A DNA stretch of 64,000 bases, from assembly GCA_035533275.1 (NCBI GenBank), contig DATLUD010000020.1:55842-119841 (forward strand), given 5' to 3'. This DNA comes from SCRA01 sp035533275 (GTDB lineage: Bacteria; Vulcanimicrobiota; Vulcanimicrobiia; Vulcanimicrobiales; SCRA01). A program made the position numbers and the translations under genes. A model generated the notes under the pieces. That model ran no database searches and was not told the origin of the DNA. It saw only the letters and a list, made by a program, of their open reading frames with translations. Within the stretch, counting starts at the first letter, position 1, and every line of letters begins with the position of its first letter. This document shows positions 1 through 8,634 of this stretch, piece by piece.

Positions 1-154
1 AATCAATTCGACGCCAATATCATAAAACCCGTCGGCGTACCGCGTGGGTTTCGGGCCGGCCGCTCCTGGAGCAAGACGAGCGCAGCCTCACTCGCCCCGT
101 CCGCCCCGTGGGAAGCCCCGTGGGGACGCCCGGCCCGGCGGCGAATGGCTCCCC
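1..154. other. window edge, no gene recognised
   Basis: GC-rich sequence before the first credible start codon. Open frames here give arginine/proline-rich translations with no recognisable family. I see no RNA gene or clear promoter. Confidence 0.4.
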
Positions 155-352
155 ATGGGTATCTCGGGAAAGAGCCATGCGGACTGCGCCAACAAGAGCC
201 GCTACGAGAGCCTCCCGGAAGCCGAGCAGGCAGCCGAAGGGGCGCTGGAGCGCGGCGGCGTCCGCCTTTGGCCGTACCGCTGCCCGCTCTGCGCCCGCTT
301 CCACCTCACCGCGCAGCGTCCCTCAACGGGGCGGCGCCAGCGCCGCCTCTAG
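155..352 (+). CDS. small zinc-ribbon-like protein, 65 aa
   Basis: Small protein with one upstream Cys (about residue 11), an amphipathic helix rich in Glu/Ala, then the knuckle YRCPLCARFHLT. This C...CPxC..H arrangement resembles the small zinc-binding proteins of phages and actinobacteria that have a C-terminal CPxCxxWH-type knuckle. The ATG at 155 was chosen because the conserved part starts just after it; the frame stays open further upstream but gives low-complexity sequence. The 3' end overlaps the 3' end of the minus-strand amidase by 30 bp. The function is unknown; metal binding is inferred from the Cys/His spacing only. Confidence 0.5.
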   Translation: MGISGKSHADCANKSRYESLPEAEQAAEGALERGGVRLWPYRCPLCARFHLTAQRPSTGRRQRRL

Positions 353-1528
353 GCGCAGGGCCGTCGCCAGCAGCCTGCCGTCCTCGCCGGCAGGCGCCGC
401 CAGCTGGACGCCCACGGGGAGGCCGTGAGGACCGCGGCCGCACGGCACAGCGATCGCCGGCACGCCGTAGAACGTCCAGGGGCGGACGTAGCGTGCGTCG
501 CCAGTCGTCTCGCGTCCGGGCGCCTCGCCGGGGGCGCAGGGCGTGGCCAGCACGCCCGCCTCCGTGAAAATGCCCGCGATCTCGCCCCGCAGCGCCTCGC
601 GCTCGGCAAGCGCCTCCTCGTACGCCGATCGCGACGTCGCCAGCCCCACTTCCAGCAGTTCGCGGAGCCGCGGCGGCAGCGCGCTCCCCAGCGCCTCCCA
701 GCGCGCACGGTGGTGCCGGATGCTCTCGTAGGCCACGAGAGTAGCAAGCAGCTCTCCTCCGCGGCGCACGGCCGGAGGCAGCGACACGGCCGTCACGCGG
801 AAGCCGGCCTCGCGAAGCGCGTGCGCGGCTCGCCCGAGTGCCGCGCGCGCGGGCTCTTCGATCGCGGCGTCGCCCGTGAGATCGTCGAGCGCGATTCGCA
901 GTGCCTGCGGCTCCGCGGCCGAGATCCGCGGATCGAGCGCATGCGCCGCCGTGACGGCCTCCGCGACCGTCCGCGCGAAGATGCCGACGTGATCGAGCGA
1001 CGGCGCAAGCGGGGTCACTCCCGTGGTCGAAATGCGCCCGAACGTGGGCTTGTAACCGACGATGCCGCAGAACGCCGCCGGCCGGAGCGTGGAGCCCGCG
1101 GTTTGGCTCCCCAGCGCGATCGTGCAGTGTTCGGCCGCGACGGCGGCTGCCGATCCCGCGCTCGATCCCCCCGGCGTGCGCGCGGGATCGAACGGGTTGC
1201 GCGTGGGCGCCGGGTCGAGCCAGGCATACGGCGTCGTCTGCGTCTTCCCCAGGATCACCGCGCCCGCCGCGCGCAGGAGAGCGACGGCGTCGGCGTCGCG
1301 CCCAGCCGGGGGCTGCGCTCCGGGGAGACCGCAGCGCGTGGGAAACCCCTCGACGTCGAAGATGTCCTTGACGCCCACGACCGCGCCACGCAACGGCGCG
1401 CCCGACGCCACGCGCGACGCGGCAGCGCGCGCGCCGCGCCGATCGACGTCGACCCATGCGCGCAGATGCTCCTCGCTCGCGTCGATGCGCGCGAGCGCCG
1501 ACTCCACGGCGGCGACCGGATCGCTCAC
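323..1528 (-). CDS. amidase signature family hydrolase
   Basis: 401-residue amidase-signature enzyme hydrolysing a C-N amide bond, probably cytosolic. The Ser-cisSer-Lys triad is visible: Lys54 in VVGVKDIFDVEG, the Gly/Ser stretch RTPGGSSAGS near residues 117-126, and the nucleophile region GSQTAGSTLRP near 140-150. The length is slightly short for the family (usually 430-500), with the C-terminus ending soon after the last helices. The GTG start overlaps the TGA of the preceding M20 hydrolase (GTGA), so the two are translationally coupled. The GSQTAGS form is typical of allophanate-hydrolase/AtzF-like amidases rather than GatA. Downstream position in a liv transporter operon suggests a ureide or amide substrate; the exact substrate is not deducible. 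Confidence 0.85.
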   Translation of the reverse strand: MSDPVAAVESALARIDASEEHLRAWVDVDRRGARAAASRVASGAPLRGAVVGVKDIFDVEGFPTRCGLPGAQPPAGRDADAVALLRAAGAVILGKTQTTPYAWLDPAPTRNPFDPARTPGGSSAGSAAAVAAEHCTIALGSQTAGSTLRPAAFCGIVGYKPTFGRISTTGVTPLAPSLDHVGIFARTVAEAVTAAHALDPRISAAEPQALRIALDDLTGDAAIEEPARAALGRAAHALREAGFRVTAVSLPPAVRRGGELLATLVAYESIRHHRARWEALGSALPPRLRELLEVGLATSRSAYEEALAEREALRGEIAGIFTEAGVLATPCAPGEAPGRETTGDARYVRPWTFYGVPAIAVPCGRGPHGLPVGVQLAAPAGEDGRLLATALRLEAALAPPR

Positions 1529-2742
1529 AGCGCGCGGTCGATGGCCAGCAGCCATCCGGTGAACGCGTCGACGCCGCGCTCGAGGTCCGCGGGGTCGGTG
1601 TGCTCGTGGCCCACGTGGCTCGCCCCGGCGGCGCTCGGCACGAAGAGCATCGCGGCGGGCGCCAGCGCGGCCAGGCACATCGCATCGTGCACCGCCCCGC
1701 TGGGGAGATCCATATGCGCGAGACCGAGCTCGCCGAGCGTGGTGCGCAAGACCGCCTCGAGGCGCTCGTCGAGCGGGGTGGGCCGGCGATCCTCGAAACG
1801 CTCGACCTCGATGCGCAGACCGCGGCGCTCGCCGACCTCGCGCGCGATCGCCGGCAGGCGACGGTCGATCGTGAGCAACCGAGCCTCGTCGGTCGAGCGC
1901 GCGTCGACGCGGCACGTCACCGATCCGGGCACGATGTTCGTCTGGTTCGGCGCGACGTCCACCCAGCCGATCGTCGCCACGCAGTCGCCCAGCTCGCGGG
2001 CCATCGCCTCGACCGCGAGGGCGAACTCCGCGGCTCCGCAGAACGCATCGCGGCGCACGGCCATCGGCACCGTTCCGGCATGGCCCGCCTCGCCGACCAC
2101 GCGCACCGTGTAGCGGTACATGCCGGCGATCGCCGTGACCACGCCGAGCGAGATGCCGGCGCGCTCGAGCACCGGCCCCTGCTCGATGTGGAGCTCCGCA
2201 TAGGCTGCCGGCACGGGAAAGCCCTCGCGAATCGGGACGCCCTCCAACAGGCCGCACGGGCCACGGAGTGCCTCGCCCAGCGTGACGCCGTGGTCGTCGC
2301 GGAGCTGGAGCATCTCGTCGAACGACTCCCAGCCGACGTAGACGGCACTCCCGAGACACCCCACCGGAAAGCGGCTGCCCTCCTCGCCGGCCCACGCCGC
2401 GAGCTCCATCGGCCGCTGCGTCTCGATGCCGCGCTCGACGAAGCGCTCGAGGGCACAGAGCCCTCCGGTCACTCCGTAGGCGCCGTCGTAGGCTCCGCCG
2501 TCGACCACCGTGTCCAGGTGCGAGCCGAACTGCAGCGCAGGGCCGGCGCTGCGCCCGGGACGACGCACGAAGAGGTTGCCTATCCGATCCTGCTCGACGA
2601 TGCAGCCGAGCTCGCGGCCCCAGCGCGCCAGCAACGCGCGGGCACGGTGCTCGGGCTCGGTGAAGAGGCGGCGCGTCACGCCGCGCTCTCCCCGGCCGAT
2701 GCTCGCCAGTTCCGTCAGTCGGTCACATGCCGAGGTAGGCAC
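1525..2742 (-). CDS. M20 family N-carbamoyl-L-amino-acid / allantoate amidohydrolase
   Basis: 405-residue member of the HyuC/AllC/beta-ureidopropionase branch of M20 metallopeptidases, which removes a carbamoyl group from N-carbamoyl amino acids or allantoate with two divalent metals. Metal-binding motifs are visible: GSHLDTV (residues 73-79), the following DG..DGAYG, and EEGSRF (120-125), plus the central dimerisation domain and a His near the C-terminus. The GTG at 2742 overlaps livF by 20 nt. It sits between livF and an amidase, so the imported substrate is likely a carbamoyl or ureide compound. AllC, HyuC and PydC cannot be told apart from the sequence alone. Confidence 0.9.
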   Translation of the reverse strand: MPTSACDRLTELASIGRGERGVTRRLFTEPEHRARALLARWGRELGCIVEQDRIGNLFVRRPGRSAGPALQFGSHLDTVVDGGAYDGAYGVTGGLCALERFVERGIETQRPMELAAWAGEEGSRFPVGCLGSAVYVGWESFDEMLQLRDDHGVTLGEALRGPCGLLEGVPIREGFPVPAAYAELHIEQGPVLERAGISLGVVTAIAGMYRYTVRVVGEAGHAGTVPMAVRRDAFCGAAEFALAVEAMARELGDCVATIGWVDVAPNQTNIVPGSVTCRVDARSTDEARLLTIDRRLPAIAREVGERRGLRIEVERFEDRRPTPLDERLEAVLRTTLGELGLAHMDLPSGAVHDAMCLAALAPAAMLFVPSAAGASHVGHEHTDPADLERGVDAFTGWLLAIDRAL

Positions 2743-3427
2743 GGCGGAGTCCTTCGTCGGTCAGCAGCTCGGCTCCGGCTCCCTGCATCACGATCTGTCC
2801 GTGCTCCAGCACGTACGCGCGATCGGAGAGCGAGAGCGAGCGCTTCACGTTCTGCTCCACGAGCAGCACCGTCACGCCGCGGCGGCGGATCTCGCCGATG
2901 ATCTCGAATGTCCGCTCCACGAAGATCGGAGCCAGGCCGAGCGTCGGCTCGTCCATCACCAGCAGGCGCGGGCGCGCCATCAAGCCTCGTCCGATCGCCA
3001 CCATCGACTGCTCGCCGCCGGAGAGCGACCCCGCCAGCTGGCGACGCCGCTCGGCGACGCGCGGCAGCAACTCGAAGACCTCGCTCAGGGCATCGCGGCG
3101 CGCCGCACGCGCGCGCTTCGCGTAGGATCCCAACAGCAGATTCTCCTCGACCGTCATGAACGGAAAGAGACGGCGCCCCTCGGGAACTTGCACGAGGCCC
3201 CGCTCGACCCGACGGTTGCTCGGCTCGCGCTCGATCGGCTTGCCCTCGAAGTGAATCGTGCCCGCGCGTGCGGGGATCTCTCCCGAGATCGCCCGGCAGG
3301 TGGTCGTCTTCCCCGCGGCGTTGGCGCCGACGAGCACGGTCAGCGAGCCTTCGCAAACGTCCATGCTGAGGTCGAAGAGGACGGCGTTCTCGCCGTATCC
3401 GGCGGAGAGCCCGCGAATCTCAAGCAC
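2723..3427 (-). CDS. livF: LivF-type branched-chain amino acid ABC transporter ATPase
   Basis: Second ATPase of a HAAT-type (LivFGHMK) importer, 234 aa. Walker A GANAAGKT (about 34-41), signature LSGGEQ (135-140) and Walker B LLVMDEP (155-161) are intact. I chose the GTG at 3427, giving MLEIRGLSAGYG: it has AGGAG seven nucleotides upstream and overlaps livG by 8 nt, whereas a TTG 30 nt further upstream lacks a good ribosome site. It works with LivG on the LivHM membrane channel. Downstream genes encode amide and carbamoyl hydrolases, so the load may be a ureide or amide rather than leucine. Confidence 0.93.
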   Translation of the reverse strand: MLEIRGLSAGYGENAVLFDLSMDVCEGSLTVLVGANAAGKTTTCRAISGEIPARAGTIHFEGKPIEREPSNRRVERGLVQVPEGRRLFPFMTVEENLLLGSYAKRARAARRDALSEVFELLPRVAERRRQLAGSLSGGEQSMVAIGRGLMARPRLLVMDEPTLGLAPIFVERTFEIIGEIRRRGVTVLLVEQNVKRSLSLSDRAYVLEHGQIVMQGAGAELLTDEGLRRAYLGM

Positions 3428-4148
3428 CGGTGTACTCCTCACCGAGATAGGCGGCAACGACCTGCGGATCGCGCGAGACCTCCGCCGGCGGACCGTCGGC
3501 CAGCAGCTCGCCGCCGTGCAGCACCACCACGCGCTTGGCGATGTTCATGACCGCGGCCATGATGTGCTCGACGAAGAGGATCGTCACGCCGTCGGCGTTG
3601 ATGCGTCGCATCAAGTCGAGCAACTCGGGGACCTCGCCGGGCGAGAGGCCCGCCATCACCTCGTCGAGCAGCAGCAAGCGCGGCTCCGTGGCGAGCGCGC
3701 GAGCCACTTCCAAGCGCTTCTTGAGGACCAGCGTCAGGCTGTGGGCCTCCATTTCCGCCAGGTGCGACATGTGCAGACGCTCGAGAACGGCCAGCGCCGC
3801 CCGCCGGGCCGTGCCGGTGTCGCGATGGTGGAGGAAGGACCCCACCATCACGCTCTGGAGCACGCTCATGCGCGCGAACGGCTTGACCACCTGGAACGTC
3901 CGCGCCACGCCGGCGCGGCAGACCTCGTAAGCAGGGCGGTTCGCGATCTCCTGGCCGTCGAGGAGGATGCTTCCCGCGGTCACGCGATGATAGCCGGCGA
4001 TGCACGAGAAGAGCGTCGTCTTGCCGGCGCCGTTGGGGCCGATCAAAGCGACGATCTCGCCGGGCTCGACGTCGAGCGTCACGCCTTTGACCGCATGCAG
4101 CCCGCCGAAGCGCTTCTCGACGTCGCGGAGCCGGAGCAGCTCGCTCAC
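3420..4148 (-). CDS. livG: LivG-type branched-chain amino acid ABC transporter ATPase
   Basis: 242-residue ATPase partner of LivF. Walker A GPNGAGKT lies at about 37-44 and Walker B LLLLDEVMAGL near 158-168. The ABC signature is degenerate: where most ABC ATPases have LSGGQ the protein reads SLTLVLKKRLEVARAL, a variant known in LivG-like proteins, in which the partner supplies the canonical site. The GTG start overlaps the livM stop (GTGA) and has GGAGG seven nucleotides upstream. Confidence 0.93.
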   Translation of the reverse strand: MSELLRLRDVEKRFGGLHAVKGVTLDVEPGEIVALIGPNGAGKTTLFSCIAGYHRVTAGSILLDGQEIANRPAYEVCRAGVARTFQVVKPFARMSVLQSVMVGSFLHHRDTGTARRAALAVLERLHMSHLAEMEAHSLTLVLKKRLEVARALATEPRLLLLDEVMAGLSPGEVPELLDLMRRINADGVTILFVEHIMAAVMNIAKRVVVLHGGELLADGPPAEVSRDPQVVAAYLGEEYTGA

Positions 4149-5155
4149 TCGCGTCCCTCCATGGGATAGGCTCCTCCTTCCCGTTCCGCGCCGCGCACGC
4201 GAGCGCGGCCGCGCTCGGCGAAGAGCGGACGCACCAGCGAGACGATGCCGTTCGGCACGAACAGGATCGCCAAGATGAGCACGGCACCATAGACGAAGGC
4301 GTCGATGCCCGGGAGCGCGGAGCCGAGCATGCTCTGAAGCTCGTTCGTCACCGGCACCAGGATCGCGGCGCCCACGAGCGGCCCCCAGACCGTCCCCAAG
4401 CCGCCGATGATCGCGAAGAGCGCCATCTGCGTGGAGAGGCCCGTGGCGAAGATCGACGGCTCGAAGAAGAGGCGGTACTGCGCGTAGAAGCTGCCGACCA
4501 GAGCGGTCATGAAGGCCGAGAGCAGGGTGGCGGCGAGCTTGACGCGCACGGCGTCGATGCCCAGCGCCTGCGCCGCGTCCTCGTTCTCGCGGATCGCCAC
4601 CAGGTAGTAGCCGAAGCGCGAGACGGATATCCACCACGTGACGGCGACGTAGGCGAGCAAGAGCGCGAGCGCCACATAGTAGTACGCGATCTTCGACTCG
4701 AAGATCGCGTTGGCCGCCGCGGGCGCGAACGGAATGGTCATGCCCTCGGCGCCATGGGTCAGCCCGCGAAGATTCGTGGCCGCGATGCCCAAAATCGCCG
4801 CGAACGCCAGCGTCGCCAGCGCGAAGAACGGCCCGCGCAAACGGATGGTGATGAAGCCGATGGCGAGCGCGCCCGCCATCGCCACGAGCCCGCCCGCCAG
4901 CGCCCCGATCCACGGGGAGACGTGGAAGTCGAGATAGAGCAGGCTGCTGGTGTAGGCACCGAGACCGAAGAACGCGGCGTGCCCGAGGGAGAGGTTGCCG
5001 CCGTAGCCGCCGATGAGGTTCCACGCCGTAGCCACGGCGCCCCACATCGCGATGAGGACCCACATGTCGCGCACGAAGCCGTTGGCGCTCGTCAACGGCC
5101 CCGCCAGCGCCGCCGCGGCAGCAAGGGCGATCAGCACGTACTTCGCCGTCCGCAT
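4145..5155 (-). CDS. livM: LivM-type ABC transporter permease
   Basis: 336-residue integral membrane permease with about 8-10 hydrophobic segments from the N-terminus onward and the characteristic early motif NLIGGYGGNLSLGHAAFFGLGAY. The cytoplasmic EAA-like loop region AIRENEDAAQALGIDAVRVK, which contacts the ATPases, is present. The C-terminus carries a charged tail (RGRARVRGAEREGG). The ATG overlaps the livH stop by one nucleotide (TGATG). It forms the channel with LivH. Confidence 0.93.
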   Translation of the reverse strand: MRTAKYVLIALAAAAALAGPLTSANGFVRDMWVLIAMWGAVATAWNLIGGYGGNLSLGHAAFFGLGAYTSSLLYLDFHVSPWIGALAGGLVAMAGALAIGFITIRLRGPFFALATLAFAAILGIAATNLRGLTHGAEGMTIPFAPAAANAIFESKIAYYYVALALLLAYVAVTWWISVSRFGYYLVAIRENEDAAQALGIDAVRVKLAATLLSAFMTALVGSFYAQYRLFFEPSIFATGLSTQMALFAIIGGLGTVWGPLVGAAILVPVTNELQSMLGSALPGIDAFVYGAVLILAILFVPNGIVSLVRPLFAERGRARVRGAEREGGAYPMEGRE

Positions 5156-6042
5156 CAGGAGGAGAGCTCCTCACTGCCGCGCACGCCGAAGAGACCCGCG
5201 GGGCGCACGACCAGCACGATCAGGAAGATCAAGAAGTAGATGGCCTGCTTCCACTGTGGGTCGATCACGAAGCCCGAGAACGTCTCCACGACCCCGATGA
5301 GGAGGCCGCCCACCAGCGCGCCGGTCACCGATCCCATGCCGCCCAGCACCACCACGACGAAAGCGACCAAGACGAATTGCTCGCCCACGGTCGGGCTCAC
5401 GGAGTAGATGGGCATCAAGAGACCGCCCGCGAGACCCGTCATCGCCGAACCCAGGGCGAACGTCAGGCGGTAGATCGCCGGCACGTCCACGCCCATGAGC
5501 GCGGCGGCGCCGCGGTCCTGCGCCGTCGCCCGGATGGCGCGTCCCACGTCGGTCGCCGCGAGGAACAGGAAGAGCGCTCCGGCCACCAGCATCGCCGCGA
5601 CGAAGGCGATCAGCTGGGGGACGCCGATCGTGAGCCAGCCGAGGCTTATCAAAGCGTTGGTGATGGGGAGGTTGATCCCCATGACGTTCGCGCTGAAGGC
5701 CATCAGCGCGACGGCCTGCAGCACGATCGAGAGACCGACGGTAGCGAAGACCTGGACGACGTCGGAGCGGCCGATGGTCGGCTTGATGATGGTCATCTCG
5801 ACGACCAGGCCGAAAAGGTAAAGTCCAGGGGCCACGACGATCAGCGCGAGGTACGGGTTCATGTGCAGCGACGTGACCGCATAGTACGAGAGATACATGG
5901 CCAGCATCAGGAACTCGCCGTGGGCGAAGTTCACCACGCGCATCACGCCGAAGATCAGCGTGAGCCCGATCGAGATCAGAGCGTACACGCCGCCGAGGAG
6001 TACCCCGGCGGCGAGCAGCTGCACGAAGAGCTGGAGCGTCAC
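5155..6042 (-). CDS. livH: LivH-type ABC transporter permease
   Basis: 295-residue membrane permease of the branched-chain/amide family. It begins with a hydrophobic segment followed by GGVYALISIGLTLIFGVMRV and NFAHGEFLMLAMYLS, the LivH hallmark. The cytoplasmic coupling loop ATAQDRGAAALMGVDVPAIY is clear. It starts 6 nt downstream of livK on the same strand, and the operon order is livK-H-M-G-F. Related permeases also serve urea and short-chain amides (UrtB, AmiC-linked), so leucine specificity should not be assumed. Confidence 0.93.
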   Translation of the reverse strand: MTLQLFVQLLAAGVLLGGVYALISIGLTLIFGVMRVVNFAHGEFLMLAMYLSYYAVTSLHMNPYLALIVVAPGLYLFGLVVEMTIIKPTIGRSDVVQVFATVGLSIVLQAVALMAFSANVMGINLPITNALISLGWLTIGVPQLIAFVAAMLVAGALFLFLAATDVGRAIRATAQDRGAAALMGVDVPAIYRLTFALGSAMTGLAGGLLMPIYSVSPTVGEQFVLVAFVVVVLGGMGSVTGALVGGLLIGVVETFSGFVIDPQWKQAIYFLIFLIVLVVRPAGLFGVRGSEELSS

Positions 6043-6048
6043 GCCCGA

Positions 6049-7311
6049 CTACCAGGGAGGCAGCGGGACATCGATCGCCGGATGGGTGGCGATGGAGGGC
6101 GGCGCCACCACGACCGGGACCGGGGACTCCTTCTGCCACTGAAGGATCGCGGCGAACATCCGCGTGTTCTGGCCCGACGCATCGAACTTCAGGCCCCACC
6201 CGTTCGGGTAAGTCCCTTCGGGCACGTTGGCGGCCATCGCCGCCGCGCGCACGTCGTCCGGATTGTCCGGGTCCTTCGCCTTGGGCAGAACGTCGTGGAA
6301 GAGCGCGTACGCGCCGACGAAGCCCATGTACGAGAAGCCGTCGGGCTCCCGCCCCGTCTCGGCCTTGAACTTCGCCGCGAACTCCTTGTAGAGCGCCTGG
6401 CCCGCGGCCGGGAGCCCCTTCGGGTTGATGTTCGTCGGCGCATCGGCCTCGAGGATGCCGTTGACGTCGCTGCCCAGGTTCTTCCCGAGCGCCAGCAGAC
6501 CGAAGCCCGCCGACGCGCCGATGATCGCCTTGGGGCGGAACGCCTGGGCGCGCATCGTCTTCACCAAGAGCGTCGCGTCGTTGATGTACGAGGTGGCGAG
6601 GACCACGTCGGGGTTCGACGCCTTGAGCTTGAGCACCAGGGAGGTCATGTCGTTGGTGGTCGCGTTGTAGGTCAAGTGCGAGACGACGTCGATGCCCAGC
6701 TTCTGCGCCTCTGCCTGCTCGGAGCCGGCGACGCTGGTGCCGAACGGGCCGTCCTCGTTGACGATGGCCACCTTCAACGTCTTGGCGTTCTTGCCGATCT
6801 TCGGCGCCACGGTGTCGACGGCATACTGGACGGCCGCCTCACCGGCGGGGCCGGCGTACACGTTCACGCGAAAGACGTACTTGGGATGGTTGTTGAAGAG
6901 CGTGGTCGTCCACGCTCCCTCTTCCCAGTAGATCACCTTGTGGCGCTCGGCGACCTGCGAGGCCGCCACGGCGATCGGTGAGGCGTACGAGCCGAAGAGG
7001 ATCTTGAGCCCTTGCTGCGAGATGAGGCGCTCCGCCTGGGTGTTCGCCGCCTCGGCGTTGGGCGCGTCCGCCTTCACCCACTCCAGCTTGCGTCCGTGGA
7101 TTCCGCCTTGCGCGTTGACCATCTGCAACGCGACGTTGGCACCGTCGAATGAGTCCTGACCGAGAAGCGCGAGAGGCCCGGAGAAAGGAAATACCGCGCC
7201 GATCTTGATCGGCTGCGGAGCGGCCCCTGCGTGGATGGGAGCGATCGCTAGCGCTACGAGCGTGCAAAGAGCCGCCACGCTTCGCAGGCGCCTGACGAAG
7301 GACGTCGACAT
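6049..7311 (-). CDS. livK: periplasmic substrate-binding protein of the Liv/amide ABC transporter
   Basis: 420-residue type I periplasmic binding protein that captures the substrate for LivHMGF. Signal peptide: MSTSFVRRLR, a hydrophobic core, then a cleavage region near HAGAAPQP. The mature protein begins with IKIGAVFPFSGPLALLGQDS, the typical Peripla_BP_6 opening, and has the ligand-loop motif KILFGSYASPIAVAASQVAE. The ATG at 7311 was chosen because AAGGAG sits six nucleotides upstream and the signal peptide follows directly; the frame stays open upstream through the divergent gene but is not coding there. First gene of the operon. The ligand is unknown; linked hydrolases favour amides or ureides. 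Confidence 0.92.
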   Translation of the reverse strand: MSTSFVRRLRSVAALCTLVALAIAPIHAGAAPQPIKIGAVFPFSGPLALLGQDSFDGANVALQMVNAQGGIHGRKLEWVKADAPNAEAANTQAERLISQQGLKILFGSYASPIAVAASQVAERHKVIYWEEGAWTTTLFNNHPKYVFRVNVYAGPAGEAAVQYAVDTVAPKIGKNAKTLKVAIVNEDGPFGTSVAGSEQAEAQKLGIDVVSHLTYNATTNDMTSLVLKLKASNPDVVLATSYINDATLLVKTMRAQAFRPKAIIGASAGFGLLALGKNLGSDVNGILEADAPTNINPKGLPAAGQALYKEFAAKFKAETGREPDGFSYMGFVGAYALFHDVLPKAKDPDNPDDVRAAAMAANVPEGTYPNGWGLKFDASGQNTRMFAAILQWQKESPVPVVVAPPSIATHPAIDVPLPPW

Positions 7312-7503
7312 GTCCGTCTCCTTCTTCGATGAATGGCTCACGCGGAGCCGCAGTCCCGGGAGGGACGTGCGACCCGCGTGGTCCGGCGTGTTATACGTCG
7401 CACCGGCAAACCCCTCGCTCGGCGAAAATTGACTTCTCGATACGAAATGCGCGCCGGACGACGAGCGGGCGTTGCCGCGCTGAACCGCGAACCGTCCGCT
7501 CCG
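7312..7503. promoter_or_regulatory. divergent promoter region livK / perM-like gene
   Basis: 192 nt between the livK start (minus) and the membrane protein start (plus). It must hold the livK operon promoter. A TATAAC hexamer on the minus strand (7390-7395) is a possible -10, but I cannot find a convincing -35 at the right distance, so no exact promoter is claimed. Confidence 0.3.
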
Positions 7504-8634
7504 ATGAGCCACCTCACCAGAGCTCTCCAGGTGGTCGCCCTCATCCTCGGGATCGGCCTCCTGCTGTGGATGCTCTCCGTCGTCCTGGCCAGGCTGGCCA
7601 CCTTCGTCTCGGTGGCCGTGATCGCGGTACTCTTCTCGTATCTGATCTACCCCTTGGTGAAGCTGCTGGCCCGCCGCATGCCGCGCGCCGCCGCCGTCCT
7701 CGTCGTCTACGCTGGCTTCCTTCTCGTGACGATCCTCGTCGGGGCCTATCTGGTGCCGCCGATCGCAACTCAGGCCAACGAGCTGGCGCGCTCGTACCCG
7801 GCGCTCCTGGACCAGATCCAGCGGGAGTTCGCCGACCCGAAGAACAGCGTGATCCTTCGCGAGCTGCCTCCGCAGATACGCGCCATTCTCGCCGAGAACG
7901 CCGGGCGCATCGGTCAGGAGATCGGCAAGTACTCCGCGCAGATCGCCGGTCAGACCATCGCGATCCTCACCGCCACCATCCATGCCGTCTTCGCGGCATT
8001 CCTCGTGCTGGTCTTCTCGTTCTTCTTCATCACCGACTTCGAGCGCATCCAAGACGCGTTCTTCCGCCTGGTTCCGCGGGCCTACCGTGAAGCGGTCATC
8101 GCCATCGCCCTCGAGTGCGACCAGGTGATCGGCGGCTTCATCCGCGGCCAGGTCATCGTGGCGGCGGTCGTGGGCGTCTTGGCGACCATCATCATGCTCG
8201 CGACCCACGTGAAATACGCGCTGCTGCTGGGGCTGATCGCCGGCGTCGCCGACGTGATCCCGTACGTGGGCGCAATCGTCAGCGCGGTCCCCGCGGTGCT
8301 CATTTCGCTCGTCACGTACGGCTGGCCGCACGCGCTGCTCGTGCTCGTGCTCTTCGTGCTCATGCATGAGCTCGAGGGTCACTTCATCACGCCGGCGGTC
8401 GTCGGCCACTCCGTCGGGTTGACGCCGCTCACGGTACTGGCGGCGCTGCTGATCGGCGGCGAGGCGCTCGGACTCATCGGCCTGCTGCTGGCCGTGCCCG
8501 TGGCCGGCATCGTTCGCGTCTTCCTGGTGCGCCTCTTCCCGCCGAGCGCCGATGGAGAACGGGCGCTTGTCGAAGCGCGCGTCGCCACCGTGCCGGCCCG
8601 CCCCACGCCTCCGTCGAATCCGCCAACCGAGTGA
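7504..8634 (+). CDS. AI-2E / PerM family membrane transporter
   Basis: 376-residue member of the AI-2E transporter (PerM, UPF0118) family. Two N-terminal hydrophobic segments are followed by a large soluble loop (QANELARSYPALLDQIQREF...) and then a C-terminal bundle with DVIPYVGAIVSAVPAV and HELEGHFITPAVVG, the diagnostic motifs. The family includes autoinducer-2 exporters and Na+/H+ antiporters, so the cargo cannot be stated. I chose the ATG at 7504 because the first membrane segment follows it closely; earlier in-frame starts add only an Arg-rich non-conserved stretch. The stop overlaps the aminotransferase start (GTGA). Confidence 0.88.
   Translation: MSHLTRALQVVALILGIGLLLWMLSVVLARLATFVSVAVIAVLFSYLIYPLVKLLARRMPRAAAVLVVYAGFLLVTILVGAYLVPPIATQANELARSYPALLDQIQREFADPKNSVILRELPPQIRAILAENAGRIGQEIGKYSAQIAGQTIAILTATIHAVFAAFLVLVFSFFFITDFERIQDAFFRLVPRAYREAVIAIALECDQVIGGFIRGQVIVAAVVGVLATIIMLATHVKYALLLGLIAGVADVIPYVGAIVSAVPAVLISLVTYGWPHALLVLVLFVLMHELEGHFITPAVVGHSVGLTPLTVLAALLIGGEALGLIGLLLAVPVAGIVRVFLVRLFPPSADGERALVEARVATVPARPTPPSNPPTE

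Noticed and set aside
306..1685. Long overlapping frames on both strands inside the amidase and M20 genes
   Set aside because: Arg/Ala-rich shadow frames caused by high GC; the chosen frames carry the family motifs.
7429..7455. TTGACT as a -35 element for the PerM-like gene
   Set aside because: No -10-like hexamer at 16-18 nt; TACGAA is only 6 nt away.
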